Assembly: GCA_963642885.1 (NCBI GenBank)
Contig: CAVIJI010000005.1
Location: 22,718 to 86,717, forward strand
Length of the DNA stretch: 64,000 nt
From: UMGS1696 sp963642885
GTDB taxonomy: Bacteria; Bacillota; Clostridia; Oscillospirales; CAG-272
Direction of reading: 5' to 3'
How positions within the stretch are numbered: position 1 is the stretch's first letter; each line of letters opens with the position of its first letter. Positions 15,126 to 23,960 of the stretch are shown piece after piece. Made by a program: the position numbers and the translations under genes. The notes under the pieces were generated by a model, which saw only the letters and a list, made by a program, of their open reading frames with translations, searched no databases and was not told the origin of the DNA.

Positions 15126-16634
15126 ATGAATAAAAGACTTACAGCTCTGATACTTGCCGGCATTATTCTGTGCTCGACGGTAGCATGCTCGAGCGGAACC
15201 GAAAATTCCGATAGCGGCAGCGAAACGACAGCGGATACCGCGGTGGCAGACACGCAGACCGAAACCGAAACGGCGGAACCGGACAATATGACGCCTGCGG
15301 AGGAACGCGCCCTTATTCCGGATGATCTTCCCGAGAAATCATTTGACGGACGCACATTCTCGATGGCTGTTGAAGCTAATAAGGCGTATGAAATAGTTTC
15401 CGATGAGCTTATAGGTGAGGCTACATCGGATGCGGTATACGACAGAAACATTAGAATCGAAGACCGTTTCGATGTTAAAATCAATGCCATTCCGACGAGT
15501 GAGCCGCACAACAAGATGAAAACCGAGGTAACGGCGGGAACAAATTCATTTCAGGCGGCGGGATTCTGGAATTTCGTGTCCTATGTACCGATTATGGCAA
15601 AGGTTGTATACAACTGGTGCGACATACCGTATATAAACCTCGATCAGCCCTGGTACAACAAGATGTCAAATGACGATGCAACGATAAACGGTAAGCTTTA
15701 CGTTATAAACGGCGACCTTTCCATATCCACGCTTCTGTATACATACGGTATGTTCTTCAATTACAATATTATGGACAGATACGGCTATACCGGAGATGAC
15801 CTTTACAATATGGTATTCGACGGCACATGGACCGTAGACAAAATGCACTCGATTACAACCAATATCTACGAGGACACAAACGGTGACGGCTTGCATGACC
15901 GCGATGACGTTCACGGATATTCGGTATACCTCGGTTTAAACACGAGTGACGTATGGCTTGCCGCGTTTGATCTTGATGTTATTGATGTACATGATGACGG
16001 TACATTCGAAATCACATTTCTCAACGAAAAGACTGTTTCAGCACTTGAAAAGGCAATTACTCTGACATATGATGAGAACGGCACGTACTGTAACACCAAT
16101 GACTGGCGTGATGTACCGAAGGCATTCGGAGAGGGTAAAATCGCCATGTCCCAGCTTTATTTCGGTGAAACTACGGAATCTCTGAGTGATATGGAAGATA
16201 AATACGGTATTCTTCCTCTTCCGAAGTTCGATGAGGCTCAGACGGATTACTACACCAATGCGTGGGACCAGTTCTCCGTATTCGCTATTCCGAAGACGAT
16301 TTCAGAGGAAGACAAGGAGCTTCTCGGTGTGATTTTCGAAGCACTTAACGCGGAATCGTATAAAACCGTTTATCCGGCATATTACGACCAGGCACTCAAG
16401 AGCCGTTACTCGGCAGAAGCTACCACTGCCGAAATCATCGATATAATCATGAGAGGACGTAAGCTTGAGTTTGCATTCCAGTTCGGCGAACAGACGGCAT
16501 CTCTTCCGTATAAGTTCCGTCAGCTCCTTCAGCAAAACAAAACTGATCTTGCGTCTACATTCAAAACTATAGAAAAAACGGCAACCAAGACATTCCAGAA
16601 GGTTATGGATGTTTACTACGGCTCGGAAGAATAA
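15126..16634 (+). CDS. ABC sugar-type extracellular solute-binding lipoprotein (orphan 1)
   Basis: A lipoprotein with signal MNKRLTALILAGIILCSTVA and lipid-anchored Cys21, then an acidic Ser/Thr/Glu linker to about residue 60. The body is a family-1-type solute-binding fold. VYDRNIRIEDRFDVKINAIP, near residue 110, is the conserved N-terminal lobe segment, and YYTNAWDQFSVFAIPKTI lies in the hinge region. It should capture oligosaccharides outside the cell. The ATG follows CACGGAGGTTTTA. No permease or ATPase gene is adjacent, and a terminator directly follows, so it is transcribed alone. Two relatives (33432-34934 and 40506-42023) share this organisation and the DAVYxRN/VYxRN motif. The ligand is unknown. 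Confidence 0.9.
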   Translation: MNKRLTALILAGIILCSTVACSSGTENSDSGSETTADTAVADTQTETETAEPDNMTPAEERALIPDDLPEKSFDGRTFSMAVEANKAYEIVSDELIGEATSDAVYDRNIRIEDRFDVKINAIPTSEPHNKMKTEVTAGTNSFQAAGFWNFVSYVPIMAKVVYNWCDIPYINLDQPWYNKMSNDDATINGKLYVINGDLSISTLLYTYGMFFNYNIMDRYGYTGDDLYNMVFDGTWTVDKMHSITTNIYEDTNGDGLHDRDDVHGYSVYLGLNTSDVWLAAFDLDVIDVHDDGTFEITFLNEKTVSALEKAITLTYDENGTYCNTNDWRDVPKAFGEGKIAMSQLYFGETTESLSDMEDKYGILPLPKFDEAQTDYYTNAWDQFSVFAIPKTISEEDKELLGVIFEALNAESYKTVYPAYYDQALKSRYSAEATTAEIIDIIMRGRKLEFAFQFGEQTASLPYKFRQLLQQNKTDLASTFKTIEKTATKTFQKVMDVYYGSEE

Positions 16635-16640
16635 ACATTA

Positions 16641-16686
16641 AAGATAAGAAAGGGACTTCCTTTAAAGGAAGTCCCTTTTCTTATCT
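16641..16686. terminator. Bidirectional terminator between orphan binding protein 1 and the PHP gene
   Basis: A long inverted repeat, AAGATAAG ... AGGGACTTCC / GGAAGTCCCT ... CTTATCTT, with a short AT-rich loop, between convergent genes. Confidence 0.88.
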
Positions 16687-16695
16687 TAGTTAAAA

Positions 16696-18090
16696 TCAGA
16701 ACGAAAGATATTTTGCCCAGAATTCTTTAATCTGTCCGTTGAGGAATTCGAGCATGCGCAGACCCTTTTCACGGTCGCCGCAGTAGTATTCCTTCATCGC
16801 TATGCCCTGCTCGATGCAGAGGTCGTCATGAAGCGGGAAATAGTTTTCGGTAAGGAACCATGCGTATTTGCACAGACGGTATTCGCCTACGACTCTCAGC
16901 TCTTTGCTGATGCCGTCAACGGCTACGGTATGTCTTGCGCGGATGGCCTCGAGAATCGAGGGAGTGGTGTTTTCCTTCGCGAAGGTTATCGTCCATGTTA
17001 CGTCCGAGTTGCGGTTGTTCACGGAGCTGTGGCTGTCGGAGCTGCCCACTATCGGGAAGTTCATGCCGTGAGCGCGTGCCTCGTCATAATGCAGTGTCTG
17101 GAAGCCGTTTTGCTCGAAGTAGTGCTCGCCGCCGAGAACCTCGAACGCATCGAATTTCTGCTGCTGGAAGATATACCATGTGAGTCTTTCGTCAACATGA
17201 TAAATGTCGTATATCCAATAAGGATGAGCGAATATTGCCAAACCGCCTGCCTTGCGAATCTGGTCGCATACCCACGCAAAGGAAGCATAGGTGAATTTCG
17301 GCAGGTCATCGGGAATCGGAGAAAGTGTTTTCGCGTAATCCTCGACTAATTCATGGAATTTTTCATCTGAAACGGTACCGGGGAAGTCGGAGTTTTCGCC
17401 TGCTTTCCACGCAGAGGGGAAGCGCTCGGTCATGCCCGGTGTGCGCTGGTCTATGCAGTCGTAGTTCGATTGTGCTATTGCGTTTACACTGTAGTGTCCG
17501 CCCATATGAACAATGTGAATCGGGCAGTCCGGCATATGAACCTCTTCACCTGTCATAAGATGCATTTCAATCGGAGCATCCTTGTATGCGTCAATTGCTT
17601 CAAGTGAACCTGCGAAATTGTTGTGGTCGGTGATGGCAATATAGTCATAGCCCAATCTGCGCAGATGAGCCGCAACGATAGCGGGGTCCTCGCGTCCGTC
17701 GGAACGTATTGTGTGCAGGTGCTGGTCGCCCTTCAGCGGGATGAGACCCGCTAAGTCCTCGAGAACGGAGTAAACCGAGAGCTGAGCACGGCGCTTTCCG
17801 CCGTAATAAATTCTGAGGTAATGCTCCTGTTCGCCGTGGAAGGTGTGCTTGAAACGGAGGCATCCGTCCTCACACGGGGTAATGTTGTATTCGGTTATGG
17901 CCGAGGGAATATCGCACAGAGGGTAGGATCTCTCGTGCAGGGGGCAAACCTGAAGCAGAACACCGTCCTTCGGGAATGCGCACTGCAGTCCGAGAGGGCG
18001 AATTGTTATCTCGACTTCTTTGTTTTCTACTATGACCTTGGGATAAACGTCATAATAGTACAGCTCGGTTTTCATGTTTTCAAGTCTCAT
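16696..18090 (-). CDS. PHP-domain metallohydrolase (CehA/McbA-like)
   Basis: Residues ~1-115 form a beta-rich N-terminal domain. The PHP domain begins with GDQHLHTIRSDGRED, includes YIAITDHNNF and IFAHPYW, and ends with GSSDSH, together giving the expected trinuclear metal ligands. CehA/McbA-type relatives hydrolyse phosphoesters or carboxyl/carbamate esters; the substrate here is unknown. It is cytoplasmic with no signal peptide. The ATG follows AAAGGAGCTTTGAT. It is the last gene of a four-gene operon (PfkB kinase, GH4, barrel-like protein, PHP) with gaps of 32-58 bases, suggesting a role late in processing a phosphorylated sugar or conjugate. Confidence 0.85.
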   Translation of the reverse strand: MRLENMKTELYYYDVYPKVIVENKEVEITIRPLGLQCAFPKDGVLLQVCPLHERSYPLCDIPSAITEYNITPCEDGCLRFKHTFHGEQEHYLRIYYGGKRRAQLSVYSVLEDLAGLIPLKGDQHLHTIRSDGREDPAIVAAHLRRLGYDYIAITDHNNFAGSLEAIDAYKDAPIEMHLMTGEEVHMPDCPIHIVHMGGHYSVNAIAQSNYDCIDQRTPGMTERFPSAWKAGENSDFPGTVSDEKFHELVEDYAKTLSPIPDDLPKFTYASFAWVCDQIRKAGGLAIFAHPYWIYDIYHVDERLTWYIFQQQKFDAFEVLGGEHYFEQNGFQTLHYDEARAHGMNFPIVGSSDSHSSVNNRNSDVTWTITFAKENTTPSILEAIRARHTVAVDGISKELRVVGEYRLCKYAWFLTENYFPLHDDLCIEQGIAMKEYYCGDREKGLRMLEFLNGQIKEFWAKYLSF

Positions 18091-18133
18091 ATCAAAGCTC
18101 CTTTATATAAAGTAATATTGTACAGACGGGATT

Positions 18134-19735
18134 TTACTCCGCGATTTCCGCGTTTACGATGCCGTCCGTGAATTTAAAGGTAAATTTAACTACACAGTTG
18201 TCGCGCGTGGTAACGAACCTGCTCTTGCAGCCCGAACCGCTTCCGGGATGCCGTGTTCCTTCTCTGTATACGGAGGACAGAGTACCGTAGGTCGAAATTC
18301 CGTAATTGTATTCACCCGCAAACGGAATTACGACGCTTAACATATAGGTATTGTCTCCCACATAGTACATACGTGTGATTTCGCTGTTCGAGTCATCCTC
18401 GACGGCGCCGACGAACGGCTGGAAGCTGCCGAATACCACAACCTTTTCGGGAAGCTTGTATCCCGTTTCGGAGTCGTAAACCTCACATCCTCCGTAATGA
18501 ATAAGCTCCGCGGGATTGGCGTACTTTTCACGCAGACGGTCTCCGTCATCCCAGCACGCTTTCATGACGTCTTCCTGATCGAAGCCCATGGGACAGGATG
18601 CGGATTTGTTGTTTATCTGATAATACGGGTTTGTTCCCATTTCGCCGTTGTCGCCGCGCTCCATCGTGACGCGGGCATCGCTCAGCATACGTCTGAGCGG
18701 CATTTCGAAGAAGCCGTGAGGGTTGTTTACCTGCATCCAGCGATATGTATATTCGATGAAGTGGTTGCGGACATCCTCGTTTTGGTTTGCAAACCAGCCG
18801 ATTTGGTCGTAACCCCACCATTGCCACAGTGCCATTTGGTGTCTTGAGTATTTCGGGAGATCCTCGTCACGGAACATTTTTCCGCCCCAGTTGTCGTATT
18901 CCATAAGGTACGGCATTTGTTCGCAGTACCAGCCGTTGGGGTTCATTCCGCCCTCGCTGAAACCCTCGCGTACGAGCACGAGACGTGTGCCTTCGTAATT
19001 CTCCAGAGGAGCGCGCGTGAGCGGCATGGCGTGATAGTCGAACATCAGATTTCCGTTAATGCTGACTCCGTGAGTGTGAGCGTCAAGCAATACCTTGTGA
19101 CGGCGTGCGTGTTCGGACGCATATGAACGTATCATACCGAACAGCTCCCATGTTTTCTTCATGCCGCGGTCTTCCGCCGTGTACAGATGAACCTGACCCA
19201 TGTGCAATGCTTCGTAGCCGCAGTCGATGTATTTAGTGGCACGGTAATAGAACCACATACGTGCTTCGTCTCGGTTGAGGTCGGGCATGCATCCTCTTTT
19301 GCCGAGCGGTCTGTCGGGCGGGAATTCACCCGGCTTGCTTCCGTCCTCCGGCATCATACGTGCATCCTCGAAGCGGAAACAGCGGTCCTCGACAGGCTTA
19401 CCGAATGCTTCGAAAACGTATGCGGGGATTTTCTGCTCGTTTATGCGCTGTGTGACGATTTCGAACACACATGCCTGAAGAATTATCTCGGGGTCCTGCT
19501 CGTGTATTCTGTCGGCCAAAGCCTTGGATTTAGCGAAATGTACGTCGTCATCCTCGAGCATGTACCAGATTCCCGACGCGCGGCCTATGAACTTAACGCC
19601 GAGACGCTTTATCACACGCAAATCATCCTCAAGCGTGTCCGTGTCGAACAGCGAGCTTGCGGTAACGGCGCGTGAGAGATAGCTTTCGAGTACCTCGAGC
19701 GACATATTTCCGTCGAATTTAAAATTAAGATTCAT
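18134..19735 (-). CDS. Uncharacterised protein, probable TIM-barrel glycosidase-like, 533 residues
   Basis: I do not recognise the family with certainty. No signal peptide is present. The sequence is rich in Trp/Tyr and in motifs seen on barrel strands: KFIGRASGIWYM, GYEALHMGQVHLYT, KVLLDAHTHG, LVLVREGFSEGG, QWWGYDQIGWFANQN. Its C-terminal ~110 residues look like a beta-sandwich (KVVVFGSFQPFVGAVEDD ... VVKFTFKFTDG). This layout fits an intracellular barrel glycoside hydrolase with an accessory domain. The ATG at 19735 is chosen over one 102 bases upstream because of CGGAGAAACCGATTA. It sits third in the operon with PfkB kinase, GH4 and PHP hydrolase, so a sugar-related function is likely. Confidence 0.7.
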   Translation of the reverse strand: MNLNFKFDGNMSLEVLESYLSRAVTASSLFDTDTLEDDLRVIKRLGVKFIGRASGIWYMLEDDDVHFAKSKALADRIHEQDPEIILQACVFEIVTQRINEQKIPAYVFEAFGKPVEDRCFRFEDARMMPEDGSKPGEFPPDRPLGKRGCMPDLNRDEARMWFYYRATKYIDCGYEALHMGQVHLYTAEDRGMKKTWELFGMIRSYASEHARRHKVLLDAHTHGVSINGNLMFDYHAMPLTRAPLENYEGTRLVLVREGFSEGGMNPNGWYCEQMPYLMEYDNWGGKMFRDEDLPKYSRHQMALWQWWGYDQIGWFANQNEDVRNHFIEYTYRWMQVNNPHGFFEMPLRRMLSDARVTMERGDNGEMGTNPYYQINNKSASCPMGFDQEDVMKACWDDGDRLREKYANPAELIHYGGCEVYDSETGYKLPEKVVVFGSFQPFVGAVEDDSNSEITRMYYVGDNTYMLSVVIPFAGEYNYGISTYGTLSSVYREGTRHPGSGSGCKSRFVTTRDNCVVKFTFKFTDGIVNAEIAE

Positions 19736-19793
19736 TAATCGGTTTCTCCGTGTATTCTGTGTTATAGTGATTTTTTGTAAAGCCGGAAACGCA

Positions 19794-21155
19794 TCAGCCC
19801 AAAATAGGTTCGCCGTATGCCTCGTTGTAATCGGCAATCAGCTTTTTCGCGAGTGAATAAGAATTAATGAGCGGGTGCATCATGAGCGCTTCTACCGCCT
19901 TGTCCTCGCTGTGCTCGCGTACGGCTTCGACCGTAAGTCTTTCGTAACGCTTTATGAGACGGATGTAAAGCTCACACATTTCGGGTATGGATGTCTGAGC
20001 CACGGGTTCGATTCCGTTTTTCGTTACCTTGCAGGTAACCTCGACTACGTCATCGTCCGAAAGGAAGGGAATAGAGCCGTTGTTCAGTATGCTGAGCACG
20101 AGAGTGCGTCCCTCTTCGCTTTGCATTCCTTCGATGCAGTCGAGCATAACACCCGCATAACCCATGCCTTCGGGAACGGGCAGACTGCCCTTTTCAAGCA
20201 TCGGACGGTTTGCGGTACCCGATTCGATAGACATATAGCTGTTTTCGCGCAACTGCATGTAGTACAGGAAGGTTTGCAGAGCTTCCTCGGGATTTGCGTC
20301 GATATCCATAGCCTTCAGCTCACGCATCATGGCGATGTTGACCTTTTCTATGGTCTGACCGCGCGTCATTTCGGATTTTTCGATGTTGGCGAGCGCGCGT
20401 TCACGGTGGTAATAGTAGTAAAGATATTCGTTCGGAAGCATTCCCGTCTTGCGGATTACGTCGCGGTCGAATATTTCAAGCTCCTGTATACTCGAAAGGA
20501 ATGCGTCGTCTGCTATCAGCTTAGGCATGATTTCCTCGCCGTGCAGCTGTACGCTCTTTATCCACGACAGGTGATTGAGCCCGAAGAATTCGACGTAAAG
20601 CTCTTCCTCCGTAACGCCGAGATTGTTTGCCATGCGGTATTTCATGCTGCTGGGAGCGTCACAGATGCCGATTATACGGTGGTATCCCGCACTGTGCAGA
20701 GCCTGTGTAACGAGTCCCGATGGATTTGTGAAATTGAATATCCACGCATTGGGAGCGTATTTCTCGATAAGCTCGCAGTAGTCTATCAGTATCGGTATGG
20801 TACGCACCGCCATAGAAAATCCGCCGACACCCGTGGTTTCCTGACCTATGACGCCGTTTTTCAGTGCCACCGCTTCGTCAATCACGCGGGAATGGTCGCC
20901 GCCGACACGCAGCGTGGTAACTATGTAGTCCATTCCGCGTATAGCCTCCACGGGGTCGTACACCTCACGTACCTCGAGGTCCATGCCCTCTCTCGCCACA
21001 ACGTGACGGCAAAGCTTTCCGATTATCGCAAGCTTTTCGAAATCGGTGTCGTAAAGTACAACCGAGTCTATGTCGAGCTTTTTGTATCTTTTGAGAAGGC
21101 CGTTTATGAATATTACGGTACGGACACCCGCACCGCCGATAACTCCGATTTTCAT
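19794..21155 (-). CDS. Glycoside hydrolase family 4 (6-phospho-glycosidase-like, NAD-dependent)
   Basis: GH4 enzymes cleave alpha- or beta-glycosides, often 6-phosphorylated, through an NAD+/Mn2+ redox-elimination mechanism in the cytoplasm. The nucleotide-binding loop GGAGVRTV is at residues 7-14, NFTNPSGLVTQAL near 141-153, CDAP has metal ligand Cys165, and GLNHLSW has metal ligand His195. RENSYMSIESGT lies near residue 322. The 453-residue length is typical. The CDAP variant (CNxP in many 6-phosphoglucosidases) leaves the specificity open. The ATG follows AAGGAG. It is second in the operon behind the PfkB kinase, so a phosphorylated sugar substrate is plausible. Confidence 0.9.
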   Translation of the reverse strand: MKIGVIGGAGVRTVIFINGLLKRYKKLDIDSVVLYDTDFEKLAIIGKLCRHVVAREGMDLEVREVYDPVEAIRGMDYIVTTLRVGGDHSRVIDEAVALKNGVIGQETTGVGGFSMAVRTIPILIDYCELIEKYAPNAWIFNFTNPSGLVTQALHSAGYHRIIGICDAPSSMKYRMANNLGVTEEELYVEFFGLNHLSWIKSVQLHGEEIMPKLIADDAFLSSIQELEIFDRDVIRKTGMLPNEYLYYYYHRERALANIEKSEMTRGQTIEKVNIAMMRELKAMDIDANPEEALQTFLYYMQLRENSYMSIESGTANRPMLEKGSLPVPEGMGYAGVMLDCIEGMQSEEGRTLVLSILNNGSIPFLSDDDVVEVTCKVTKNGIEPVAQTSIPEMCELYIRLIKRYERLTVEAVREHSEDKAVEALMMHPLINSYSLAKKLIADYNEAYGEPILG

Positions 21156-21187
21156 TGTTTATTTCTCCTTGATTCGAGCATAATTGA

Positions 21188-22123
21188 TTATTCGTGGGCG
21201 GAAATCCATTTTTTCATTTCGTCACGGAACGGGAATCCCGTATTGCCGCCAAGCTTTGTCACGGACAGTGCGCCGCACGTGTTTCCGCATTTCAGGCATT
21301 CCTCCATCGGCAGACCGTTCAGGAAACCGTAAACAAAGCCCGCGTTGAAGGAATCCCCCGCACCCGTTGTGTCAACGGCACTAACCTTGTACGCGGGGGC
21401 GAAATATTTAATTCCGTCGCGTATAGCCAAAGCACCGGTTTTGCCGAGCTTGATTACCGCCATGCCGACACCTGCATCGGCGAGCTTGCGGGCACCCTCT
21501 TCGATGTCGTCGCAGCGTGTATAATGAGCACATTCCGTTTCGTTCATAAACAACACGTCAATCATCGGCAGAAGCTCGAATATTCCCTCGTACCATACGC
21601 CGGTCGTATCCCAGCCCACATCAAACGAAACCGTAACGTCTCCCATTTCGTGTGTTTTTTTCAGTACGGACAGGTACTCACCGTGGTTTGAAAGTCCTTC
21701 GTAGCCTGTGACGTGTACATGTCTCGCTTCCTTCAGCTTTTCGAGATCCATGTATCGCAGAGACAAACCCTCGTTCGTTCCGCGATATGTAAGGAAACAG
21801 CGTTCCTTTTCCGTTGTAAAGCTGATGGAAATACCGGTTTTTTTGGTTTCACTGTCGGTGAGAAGACTGTCGTCGGCACCGAGCTCTCTGAACAGTCCCC
21901 GAATATAGCTGCCGTACATGTCCTTGCCGATGCTTCCCTGAAGCACGGATTTCAAGCCGAGCTTGGCGGTACCGAGTGTGAATAACGCAGCGCCGCCGCC
22001 GACAAAGGTTTCCATAGTCGGTACGTCAACCTCGCTGCCTGGGTCGGGCAGCTGTTCGACACCGGGAACCACAAGGTCGATATTGACGTCGCCGTATACG
22101 TATACATCCCATTTTTTCTGCAT
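21188..22123 (-). CDS. PfkB/ribokinase-family carbohydrate kinase
   Basis: A cytoplasmic sugar or nucleoside kinase of 311 residues. Family features are the N-terminal substrate motif FVGGGAALFTLGTAKLG, the middle segment VSFDVGWDTTGVW, and the signature DTTGAGDSFNAGFVYG with the catalytic aspartate and anion hole. The closest familiar types are ribokinase/fructokinase-like; the sugar cannot be named. AAGGAG precedes the ATG. It is the first gene of the operon continuing into GH4, the barrel-like protein and the PHP hydrolase, transcribed from the promoter at 22158-22186. The product of this kinase may feed the downstream enzymes. Confidence 0.92.
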   Translation of the reverse strand: MQKKWDVYVYGDVNIDLVVPGVEQLPDPGSEVDVPTMETFVGGGAALFTLGTAKLGLKSVLQGSIGKDMYGSYIRGLFRELGADDSLLTDSETKKTGISISFTTEKERCFLTYRGTNEGLSLRYMDLEKLKEARHVHVTGYEGLSNHGEYLSVLKKTHEMGDVTVSFDVGWDTTGVWYEGIFELLPMIDVLFMNETECAHYTRCDDIEEGARKLADAGVGMAVIKLGKTGALAIRDGIKYFAPAYKVSAVDTTGAGDSFNAGFVYGFLNGLPMEECLKCGNTCGALSVTKLGGNTGFPFRDEMKKWISAHE

Positions 22124-22157
22124 GTGCGTTTCTCCTTAACTGTTGCCTTCAGGGTAA

Positions 22158-22233
22158 ATTATACCATTTATTCGGCATTCTTTCAATAGTTAAATGACAT
22201 ACGGCAGAATATTTGCATGTGAAAACGTTTTGC
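22158..22233 (-). promoter_or_regulatory. Promoter of the PfkB operon with upstream cre/LacI-like site
   Basis: On the minus strand: TTGAAA (22181-22186 on plus), 17 bp, TATAAT (22158-22163 on plus). Upstream of the -35 box is TGAAAACGTTTTGC (22220-22233), which matches the CcpA/LacI-type consensus TGWAANCGNTNWCA except at the last two positions. Catabolite or LacI-family control is inferred. Confidence 0.7.
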
Positions 22234-22523
22234 GCCTCGGCGGCTCGGATTATGCGGATACGATCCGATGCCGAATAGGTTTGCCGTGCAAGATTTATCA
22301 TGAAAAATGAAGAAAAATACAAATGTAGCTGTTTTGTACGGGTAAATATGTGTTTTCGGGTGATTCCGAGTTTGTTTAAAAATTCAAAAAAAGACCGTAT
22401 ATTCGGTTTGTAAACACCGTTTGAAGTATAAATATGCGTTTGAAAGCAACTGCGAAAAGATGAATTTGCCAAAATCAACAATCATTACGATAAAGTGTCG
22501 GGAAATAATGTAGAAATGGTGAA
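22234..22523. other. AT-rich intergenic stretch without recognisable features
   Basis: Lies between the divergent PfkB operon and liv promoters. No coding region with a ribosome site, no strong hairpin and no repeat was found. Confidence 0.5.
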
Positions 22524-22577
22524 TTGACTTTTATATGAATTTTTATTACAATGATACAAAGGTTATGAGTAACCTTT
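22524..22577 (+). promoter_or_regulatory. Promoter of the liv operon with start-proximal hairpin
   Basis: TTGACT (22524-22529), 17 bp and TACAAT (22547-22552). Starting near the expected first transcribed base is AAAGGTTA-TGAG-TAACCTTT (22558-22577), an 8-bp perfect hairpin/palindrome. It could protect the mRNA 5' end or be an operator. Confidence 0.8.
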
Positions 22578-22649
22578 TGTCTGTCGTTTTTATAATGTTT
22601 TGCAGCTTTGTTAATGTCGGACTTCAATTTTAAGAGAAGGTGTATGTTT

Positions 22650-23816
22650 ATGAAAACAGGAAATAAAACAGTATCGCGTATATTTACGGCTGTGCTTGCG
22701 TGCACAATGCTTACATTCGGCATGAGCTCATGCGGCTCGAGTGCCGGTTATACGGAAAACAATACGGAATTCTTCATAGGTGCGACAGGTCCTCTCACGG
22801 GTGATGCTTCCTCCTACGGAACATCGGTCGAAAAAGGTGCCGAGCTCGCCATCGAGGAAATAAACAACGCGGGCGGGCTGAACGGTGTGAAGATTCACTT
22901 CGAGATGCTCGATGACGTAGCCACCGCGGATAAGGCGGCTACCGCTTATACAACACTTTACGAAAAGGGAATGCAGATTTCCATCGGCAGTGTTACCTCG
23001 GGCTCTTGCGCTTCCTTCGCTTCGACATCCGCCGAGGATAAAATGCTGTTCATGACTCCTTCGGCATCGGCTGCCGATGTAATCGCGGCAAGCGATTACG
23101 GCTTCAGAGTATGCTTCGGCGACCCTCAGCAGGGCACGATAGCCGCAAACACTCTTACCGCCGAATACTCGAAGATAGGCGTAATCTACGACAGCAGTGA
23201 TACATATTCATCGGGTATATACGAGGCATTCGAGGATGAGATGACCAACCTCGGCAAGACAGTCGGAACGGACTATATCGTATATACATTCACAAAGGAA
23301 ACCAATAAGGACTTCTCCACACAGGTTGACGGTTTATCGGCAGAGAACTGCGATGTTATTTTCCTTCCGATTTACTACACCGAAGCGGGACTTATCGCAA
23401 AGAGAGCCGCCGCAGGCAACTACAATGTTCCGATATTCGGCTGTGACGGACTTGACGGCATAGCAGACCAGCTTGACAGCTCCGTAACGGCTACGGTTCG
23501 TTATATCACTCCTTTCGACGTAAACAGCACAGACCCCGATGTTGTCGCGTTTGTTGCCGCTTATACCGAAAAATACGGTGAGTCTCCCGACCAGTTCGCG
23601 GCTGACGGATATGACGCGGTAAAGATTCTTTGCTCAGCTATGAGTACCGCAGGAGTAAGCGATACCACAATAACACCCGCCGAGCTTACCGATATAATCA
23701 AGCCGATTCTTACGGGCGGAACATTCAGCTACTCCGGAGTTACCGGTAAAAATATGACATGGACAGAAGACGGTTCCTGCAACAAGGATGCCAATATTGT
23801 TACTCTCGACAGATAA
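22650..23816 (+). CDS. livJ: Branched-chain amino-acid ABC transporter substrate-binding lipoprotein
   Basis: A lipoprotein of the Leu/Ile/Val-binding (type I periplasmic binding) family that delivers branched-chain amino acids or related compounds to the LivHM permease. The signal peptide ends in FGMSSC, with the lipid-anchored cysteine about 26 residues in. The mature part has FFIGATGPLTGDASSYG, AIEEINNAGGLNG and a DDVATADKA segment, typical for the family. ATG 22650 is chosen because AGAAGG lies nine bases before it; ATGs at 22644 and 22608 are too close to the ribosome site or lack one. It is the first gene of a complete importer and is separated from livH by a hairpin that may favour higher expression of the binding protein. 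Confidence 0.93.
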   Translation: MKTGNKTVSRIFTAVLACTMLTFGMSSCGSSAGYTENNTEFFIGATGPLTGDASSYGTSVEKGAELAIEEINNAGGLNGVKIHFEMLDDVATADKAATAYTTLYEKGMQISIGSVTSGSCASFASTSAEDKMLFMTPSASAADVIAASDYGFRVCFGDPQQGTIAANTLTAEYSKIGVIYDSSDTYSSGIYEAFEDEMTNLGKTVGTDYIVYTFTKETNKDFSTQVDGLSAENCDVIFLPIYYTEAGLIAKRAAAGNYNVPIFGCDGLDGIADQLDSSVTATVRYITPFDVNSTDPDVVAFVAAYTEKYGESPDQFAADGYDAVKILCSAMSTAGVSDTTITPAELTDIIKPILTGGTFSYSGVTGKNMTWTEDGSCNKDANIVTLDR

Positions 23817-23893
23817 TAGATTATTATAGGACACGGGGAACAGAATAAAGACTGTGCCGCCGATGTGCGGCAACGCCTATACCTTATGCGATG

Positions 23894-23932
23894 ATACCAA
23901 GGCTCTGACTATGATAAACAGGGTCTTGGTAT
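23894..23932 (+). promoter_or_regulatory. Intercistronic hairpin between livJ and livH
   Basis: ATACCAAG-N-C-N-CTG pairs with CAGGGTCTTGGTAT, 12 of 14 positions, without a following T-run. It is likely an mRNA-stabilising or partial attenuation element giving excess livJ message. Confidence 0.55.
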
Positions 23933-23960
23933 TGCTGTTATAAAACAGGAGAGATAAATC

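Noticed and set aside
19990..20025. tRNA-like GGTTCGATTCC motif
   Set aside because: It lies inside the GH4 coding region and no acceptor stem or anticodon arm can be formed around it.
19875..21332. 485-residue open frame opposite the GH4 gene
   Set aside because: Antisense shadow of a well-supported GH4 enzyme; its translation has no recognisable domain.
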